Of a stretch of DNA of 64,000 bases, positions 60,006 through 64,000 are shown piece after piece (position 1 is the first letter of the stretch; each line of letters begins with the position of its first letter). The stretch comes from an uncultured Acidobacteriia bacterium (GTDB lineage Bacteria; Acidobacteriota; Terriglobia; Bryobacterales; Bryobacteraceae). The notes under the pieces were generated by a model. It worked only from the letters and a program-made list of their open reading frames with translations. It searched no databases and had not been told where the DNA came from. A program made the position numbers and the translations under genes. Location: NCBI GenBank assembly GCA_903881085.1, contig CAIRSA010000336.1:1-64000 (forward strand), in the 5' to 3' direction.

Positions 60006-60213
60006 CCTCGGTGACCTTCCGCGGCGCTTCTTCCGGTGAGCTTCTTGCCTGCCTTGCCAGCGCGATAAAGCGGGCGTGTGCATGGAATACTTCCAGCAGC
60101 AGGTGGCAGCGCTGGCAACCGCCGCGAATGGCTGACTCACCGCCATTGGCGGGATCATAGGCAGGGTGCCTGGGGCACCGTGCGCGGAATCGAATAGAAC
60201 CCAGTTTCAACAC
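59974..60213 (-). CDS. small cysteine/histidine-rich hypothetical protein (possible zinc ribbon)
   Basis: A 79-residue ORF read from a GTG, 15 nt after the LacI gene stop. It has a compact metal-binding-like pattern: CPRHPAYDPANGGESAIRGG followed by CQRC, so C-x2-H and C-x2-C could bind one zinc. I recall similar small proteins with the C-x2-H-P-x-Y...G-G-C-x2-C pattern in other acidobacterial genomes, without function. It is the likely last gene of the LacI unit. It overlaps the small plus-strand ORF by 32 bp. Confidence 0.55.
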   Translation of the reverse strand: MLKLGSIRFRARCPRHPAYDPANGGESAIRGGCQRCHLLLEVFHAHARFIALARQARSSPEEAPRKVTEAIDERQATLF

Positions 60214-60228
60214 GTAGATATGGCTCTC

Positions 60229-61239
60229 TTACCTGCTGCTCGACTGTCTCTGCACAAGTTTTGGCTCCAGCAGAATCGTCTTCGGCTTAACGGGGCCTTT
60301 AGCCTCAACCAGGTTCAGCGCCAGTTTGCCGGCGCGGTCACCGATGGCCTCGCTGTCCTGATCCACGCTGCTCAGCGGTACGCGCAGAAAGTCGGAATAC
60401 CTCACATTGCCGCAACCAACCACGGCGATATCCTGCGGGATCATCATGCCCGCTTCCAGAATCGCCCGCATGGCGCCAAGCGCAGTCGGATCATTGTAGC
60501 AGAACACGCCATCGGGCAGCGGGCGCAATTCCAGCAGCTTCTTCATCGCCTCGTACCCACTGGCGTCGCTAGCCTCATCGCCACGCTCGCGGTGGATGAT
60601 ATAAGAATCCTGCACTTCTCTTTTAGCGGCCCTGAGCGCGTTTTGAAAGCCGCGTAGACGCCCGATGGCCGTGCTGACCGCGGGCCCGCCGATGTGCGCG
60701 ATCCGCCGGCAGCCTGCTGCAATCAGGTGTTGGGTAGCAATGCGCCCCATGGCTTCATCGTCTACACCCACGAAGTTGGCTTTCAGGCCTTCGAAGTTGC
60801 GGTCAATCAAAATATAGGGGATCTCTTGGTCTTGAATATGGCCGAAGCTCTCGATGCTACCCTGTGCAGAGGCGATGATCAAGGCGTCAACGCGGCGCGC
60901 CAGCAACTGGTCAATCTCCTGCCGCTCCAGTTCCGGGTCTTCGTCTGAGCAGGAAATCACCAGGCTATAGCCCTTCTTGCGCAGCACGCGCGTCAGTCCG
61001 CGCGCCACTTGTCCGAAGAACGGATGCACAAGGTCAGGAACAATCAGGCCAATAATGGAAGTGCGGCCCGTCACCAAGGCGCGGGCCGCGAGATTCGGTC
61101 GATAGTTGAGCTCCTTCATCCGCTGCGTGACGCGCATGCGCGTTGCCGGGCTGATGTCGGAATGATTGCGGAGAACTTTCGAGACGGTCACCACGGAGAC
61201 GCCAAGGTCCCGGGCAATGTCTTTCATACGAACGGCCAT
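60229..61239 (-). CDS. LacI-family transcriptional regulator
   Basis: A 336-residue repressor. The N-terminal helix-turn-helix (MKDIARDLGVSVVTVSKVL) is followed by a periplasmic-binding-protein-like ligand domain (about 60-330, with IGLIVPDLVHPFFGQVARGL, FVGVDDEAMGRIATQHL and FCYNDPTALGAMRAI). An alternative start at the second methionine (61227) is equally plausible. Ligand and target genes are unknown: neighbours are not carbohydrate genes, so regulation may act elsewhere. Confidence 0.93.
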   Translation of the reverse strand: MAVRMKDIARDLGVSVVTVSKVLRNHSDISPATRMRVTQRMKELNYRPNLAARALVTGRTSIIGLIVPDLVHPFFGQVARGLTRVLRKKGYSLVISCSDEDPELERQEIDQLLARRVDALIIASAQGSIESFGHIQDQEIPYILIDRNFEGLKANFVGVDDEAMGRIATQHLIAAGCRRIAHIGGPAVSTAIGRLRGFQNALRAAKREVQDSYIIHRERGDEASDASGYEAMKKLLELRPLPDGVFCYNDPTALGAMRAILEAGMMIPQDIAVVGCGNVRYSDFLRVPLSSVDQDSEAIGDRAGKLALNLVEAKGPVKPKTILLEPKLVQRQSSSR

Positions 61240-61254
61240 GTCGAAATTATCGCA

Positions 61255-61284
61255 CGTAGGACGGAACGCCTGTTCCGCCCTACG
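61255..61284. repeat. stem-loop downstream of the decaheme cytochrome gene
   Basis: CGTAGGACGGAAC (61255-61267) and GTTCCGCCCTACG (61272-61284) pair over 13 bp with one mismatch and a 4-nt loop. It lies 10 bp past the stop of the decaheme cytochrome and 15 bp upstream of the LacI start. No T-run follows, so it may be a REP-type repeat rather than a classical terminator. Confidence 0.6.
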
Positions 61285-61294
61285 GCGAACTAAC

Positions 61295-63340
61295 TTAATG
61301 CGCGTGGACCTTGGTCACCGAGAAGTCGCCGTTGACTCCGTGGCAAACCGAGCAGGCCTCACCCAGCGAACTGGTGTTGGCCAGAGCATGCGATGCCGCC
61401 GCCTTTGTATCGTGGCATGCCAGGCAAGCCGCAGCCTCAGGACCTGTCGGATTAATATAACCGCCAGGATTGGCCACGTTCAACCGGTTTGTACCCACCA
61501 CCGGAAGATTCTGCGTTCCGTCAATGTGGCACTGCGTGCAGGTGCGCAAATCACCAGGGTAGCCGACATCGCTGAAGTCGAGCGTGCCGATTTTGTACCC
61601 TGCCGTAAGCTTGCTGCCGCGGTGAATCTTGTGGATCATCACCGGGAAGTCGATCCCAACCGAAACCGTAGTCGCGCTCGAACCCGACACGTTCGTCGGA
61701 TTGTGGCAAGCGACGCAGAACGTCGTATCGTTGCGGTTCTGTCCGTGGAACGCCAGATCGGAGTGGCAGGAGTTACATTTCGTGGCAACATCCACGATCT
61801 TCCGCCGCGCCACCACTGGCGATTTATCAACCGAGAAATACTTCCACTTGTTGCGGCCCGCATCGTTGATCGAAACTTCCTTCAGCGTGCCGGGCAGTAA
61901 CTTCACCGTCTGGCGGCCCTGAATGAAGACAGCGTAAGTACCGCTCGCCGTGGCAGGAATCGGATTCGTAAACGTCCAGTAGTTGTTGCCTCCCGAGGAG
62001 CCAGCCGCAGTCAGAACATTCTCCGATACAAAGCTGCTGTAGTCGGTAGTGGGTCCAGCCAGCACCAGACTCAGGCTCGAAAGCTTCGACGGCGGAATGT
62101 CATTGCCCTTGTTGTCCTTAATGGTGAAGGTGACCGTGGGCCGTTTGCCTGCCACGCCGTCAGCAACGTCAACGATTTCAAAGTTCACGCCCGAGGCTTC
62201 GGGCGTCGCTTGGTTCTTCACCGCATTGGGATTGTTGATCACGGTGTGCGCACCAATGATTGACGCGTCCAATTCCAACTCGCCCTTCTGCGTGTGGCAG
62301 GTGGTGCACTGCGAATCGGATACCTGCGGCAGATTGACATGCTTGTCGCCAGTGGCGAAATTCAAATCATCGTGGCAGGATCCGCATGCTGCGCGGCTGG
62401 CATTGAATACCGCCGTCGCCTGCGATGCGCCCGACTTCTGATCGTGGCACACAAAGCAGTTGCGCGAATCGGCCGGGAAGACCACATCGCTGAAATCGTT
62501 CACCGATTGCGCGTTGCCGATAATCACGTACTTTTTCCCGGCCTTAACGCTGGGCAGACTCGACCCGGCGTGAATCTTGTGGATCATCACCTTAAGGTCA
62601 ACCGTGTTGCCAGTGTCAGGGTCAGTGGTTTGTGGCGTATGGCACAGAACGCAAAGTTCCACCGACCGCCGTGAGCCGCCATGAACCCCAAGTTGGTCGT
62701 GGCACTTGTTGCAGGTGGCGGTCTTAATCACATCGCGCGGCGTCAGCGCGATTTTGGTGCCATTGGGAATAAAGTTGTAAACAGTGTCGGCATAACTGGT
62801 AGGCAGGCCGAACTCGCTCAAATTGCGCGAGCCGTAGGCGCCAATCGTGGTTGTCACGCCCAGGTCGGCTCCGGCCGGTACCTTCGTCGTGAATGTATAA
62901 GTGTATTCGCCGTCGGCAACCTGTTTGAATGTTCCGGTGGCTTCGCCGGTAGCCTGCGTAGCTGCGACATTCGTGATCGGGCTGGTCTGTACGCGCGTCG
63001 TATAGGCGACATACTGAGTCTGGCCCTTCGGAATGTAGCTGCAAATAAAGCTGACCGAAACCGTCCCAGGCGTGTTGATGCCCAGGCGGTCCAGCGGCGC
63101 GCCCACTGGATCGGTAATCGTGAAACCGGCGGTAATCGTGCCGTCCGATGCGATGGTGGCCGACTTAATCGTGAACTTCAATCCGGGGCGGACAAAATTC
63201 GCCTGTGCCTCCGGCAAATAGAACGCCTTCTGATTCGGCGTGAAAGCAGGTCCCGGCGCGCTAACCAGAGCGGCCGCAGTCAATAGGACAGCTAGAAGTA
63301 TGAGTATTCGAATTCGAGGAGACGGTAATAGGTTCGCCAC
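61295..63340 (-). CDS. OmcA/MtrC-family decaheme c-type cytochrome
   Basis: A 681-residue exported cytochrome. A signal peptide (about 1-27) precedes ten CxxCH motifs: CNKCH, CVLCH, CFVCH, CGSCH, CTTCH, CNSCH, CVACH, CTQCH, CLACH and CSVCH, in two groups of five separated by a beta-rich domain, as in OmcA/MtrC. The family passes electrons to extracellular acceptors in Shewanella, but no MtrA/MtrB-like porin partner is in the window and no lipobox is visible, so surface exposure is not certain. The start is a GTG with GGGAGGTG 7 nt upstream; that sequence could pair with CACCT to form a small hairpin. Confidence 0.93.
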   Translation of the reverse strand: MANLLPSPRIRILILLAVLLTAAALVSAPGPAFTPNQKAFYLPEAQANFVRPGLKFTIKSATIASDGTITAGFTITDPVGAPLDRLGINTPGTVSVSFICSYIPKGQTQYVAYTTRVQTSPITNVAATQATGEATGTFKQVADGEYTYTFTTKVPAGADLGVTTTIGAYGSRNLSEFGLPTSYADTVYNFIPNGTKIALTPRDVIKTATCNKCHDQLGVHGGSRRSVELCVLCHTPQTTDPDTGNTVDLKVMIHKIHAGSSLPSVKAGKKYVIIGNAQSVNDFSDVVFPADSRNCFVCHDQKSGASQATAVFNASRAACGSCHDDLNFATGDKHVNLPQVSDSQCTTCHTQKGELELDASIIGAHTVINNPNAVKNQATPEASGVNFEIVDVADGVAGKRPTVTFTIKDNKGNDIPPSKLSSLSLVLAGPTTDYSSFVSENVLTAAGSSGGNNYWTFTNPIPATASGTYAVFIQGRQTVKLLPGTLKEVSINDAGRNKWKYFSVDKSPVVARRKIVDVATKCNSCHSDLAFHGQNRNDTTFCVACHNPTNVSGSSATTVSVGIDFPVMIHKIHRGSKLTAGYKIGTLDFSDVGYPGDLRTCTQCHIDGTQNLPVVGTNRLNVANPGGYINPTGPEAAACLACHDTKAAASHALANTSSLGEACSVCHGVNGDFSVTKVHAH

Positions 63341-63345
63341 AATGA

Positions 63346-63359
63346 CACCTCCCTAGGTG
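63346..63359 (-). promoter_or_regulatory. possible hairpin covering the Shine-Dalgarno of the decaheme cytochrome gene
   Basis: On the minus strand CACCT (63359-63355) can pair with AGGTG (63350-63346), with loop AGGG. The 3' arm is part of the Shine-Dalgarno of the cytochrome gene, so folding would hide it. The stem is only 5 bp, so the effect is uncertain. The remaining 118-bp gap shows no clear promoter. Confidence 0.3.
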
Positions 63360-63458
63360 CTATTTCTGTTACATGCACATTTATGGCCAATTGAACCATT
63401 CCACTGTAGCAAAATGCAACAACCGGCAGATTATGCCGTTGCGCATTGAGATAGAGGC

Positions 63459-64000
63459 CTATCGACGCCGAATTCCGATCGCCGAAACCATCCGTCCTGT
63501 GGATTTGTCACGCCGGAAAGAGTGAAATAACCCAGGCGCGCAAACCGTACATGGGGCCCCCTGCGCGATTTTCGACACTCCGCCGTCAGTCAGGTCACGC
63601 CGATTCGCCTCAATCAGATCCACATACCGGCTCGCCGTGCCAAATTGCGCAGATACTTCAGCGCCAACCTCAAAACAACAGACGTTGATACCCGGCCCGA
63701 TCACGGCAATCAGATCGGCCGGATTCGAACCAAACGCGGCTGCCATCCGCTGCACTGTTTTCCCGCAGATTCCCGTCACCGTGCCGCGCCAACCGGCATG
63801 GATCGCGGCCACCGCACGCCGCACCGGGTCGGCAATCAAAACGGGTATGCAATCGGCGGTGCGGATGGTGAGCAGCAGTCCAGGCTGTGCGGTGATGAGC
63901 GCGTCTCCCTCACCCAGGCAACCCACCGCCTCGCGCGCTTCCCACACAACATCGGAGTGAATCTGCTTCAGCGTAACGACTTCCCCGCCCTGCACCCAGC
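63459..64000 (-). CDS. pgeF: PgeF/YfiH-type peptidoglycan-editing factor (multicopper-oxidase-like), partial
   Basis: The visible part, about 180 residues, is the C-terminal two thirds. The family hallmarks are LTIRTADCIPVLIADP, AAIHAGWRGTVTGIC (metal-binding His and catalytic Cys nearby) and GPGINVCCFEVG. Known members act as purine nucleoside phosphorylase/adenosine deaminase or peptidoglycan-editing amidases (YfiH). The GTG at 63995 is an internal valine: the frame is open to the window end, so the true start lies beyond 64000. Confidence 0.9.
   Translation of the reverse strand, partial: WVQGGEVVTLKQIHSDVVWEAREAVGCLGEGDALITAQPGLLLTIRTADCIPVLIADPVRRAVAAIHAGWRGTVTGICGKTVQRMAAAFGSNPADLIAVIGPGINVCCFEVGAEVSAQFGTASRYVDLIEANRRDLTDGGVSKIAQGAPCTVCAPGLFHSFRRDKSTGRMVSAIGIRRR

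Noticed and set aside
1..64000. CRISPR array, tRNA, rRNA, insertion sequence or prophage
   Set aside because: No tandem direct repeats with spacers, cloverleaf, rRNA-like stretch, transposase or phage protein was seen by eye; a tRNAscan/CRISPR search would be decisive.

Overview
The window looks like a chromosomal segment of an Acidobacteriota member, most likely of the Solibacter/Bryobacter group. This is inferred from gene content: two giant Oar-like TonB-dependent receptors with an N-terminal carboxypeptidase-regulatory domain, paired planctomycete-type DUF1549/DUF1553 and DUF1501 genes, a VPS10/BNR protein, many secreted sugar-active enzymes, multiheme c-type cytochromes, high GC and intergenic stem-loop repeats. 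No rRNA, tRNA, CRISPR array, insertion sequence or prophage was seen.

Layout. 1-5.7 kb (minus): a tightly packed chain of an orphan Cas6-like protein, pyrF, a TonB receptor, a small unknown protein, a DUF433 antitoxin-like protein and the first codons of another gene. 5.7-13.5 kb (plus): maf; selD, whose real reading frame runs through an in-frame UGA followed by a clear bacterial SECIS hairpin; an enolase-superfamily dehydratase; Xaa-Pro aminopeptidase; a CHASE2 histidine kinase with its sigma-54 response regulator; and a 48-residue membrane protein. 13.5-13.9 kb holds a decayed muramidase-like gene. 14-21 kb (plus): M1 metallopeptidase, a small membrane protein, the DUF1549/1553 plus DUF1501 pair and a small unknown protein. 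21-27.6 kb (minus): two TIM-barrel-like secreted proteins around the second TonB receptor. 27.6-30.7 kb (plus): TIGR00300 protein, queF and a coiled-coil methyltransferase.

30.6-39.2 kb (mostly minus): a LacD-like aldolase, then a six-gene operon that reads as a periplasmic sugar-oxidation module: Tat-exported AKR/TIM-barrel-like protein, Tat small subunit, GMC flavoenzyme, membrane-anchored nonaheme cytochrome, DUF2911 protein and GH3 beta-glucosidase. 39.3-44.5 kb (minus): a hydrazine-synthase-alpha-like/formylglycine-enzyme-like fusion overlapping a YVTN-propeller diheme cytochrome. 44.7-46.8 kb (plus): a complete nitrile hydratase operon. Its alpha subunit appears to start at a TTG that gives it a twin-arginine leader, and its activator is fused to a ferredoxin-like domain. 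46.85-47 kb holds a TolC-family remnant.

47-57 kb: membrane protein, aldo/keto reductase, SGNH hydrolase, BNR protein, DapA-like lyase, S41-like protein and a glycosidase-like protein. 57.2-59.3 kb (minus): STAS protein, small unknown protein, rpmI, rplT, a ZapB-like coiled coil and zapA. 59.7-64 kb: small unknown proteins, a LacI regulator, an OmcA/MtrC-family decaheme cytochrome and the 3' part of a PgeF/YfiH-type gene.

Together the genes suggest a heterotroph that degrades and oxidises plant or microbial carbohydrates outside the cytoplasm, has unusually rich c-type cytochrome capacity, uses selenium, and may hydrate nitriles in the periplasm. The most unusual items are the Tat-tagged nitrile hydratase with its activator-ferredoxin fusion, and the selenocysteine-containing SelD that ordinary ORF calling truncates.
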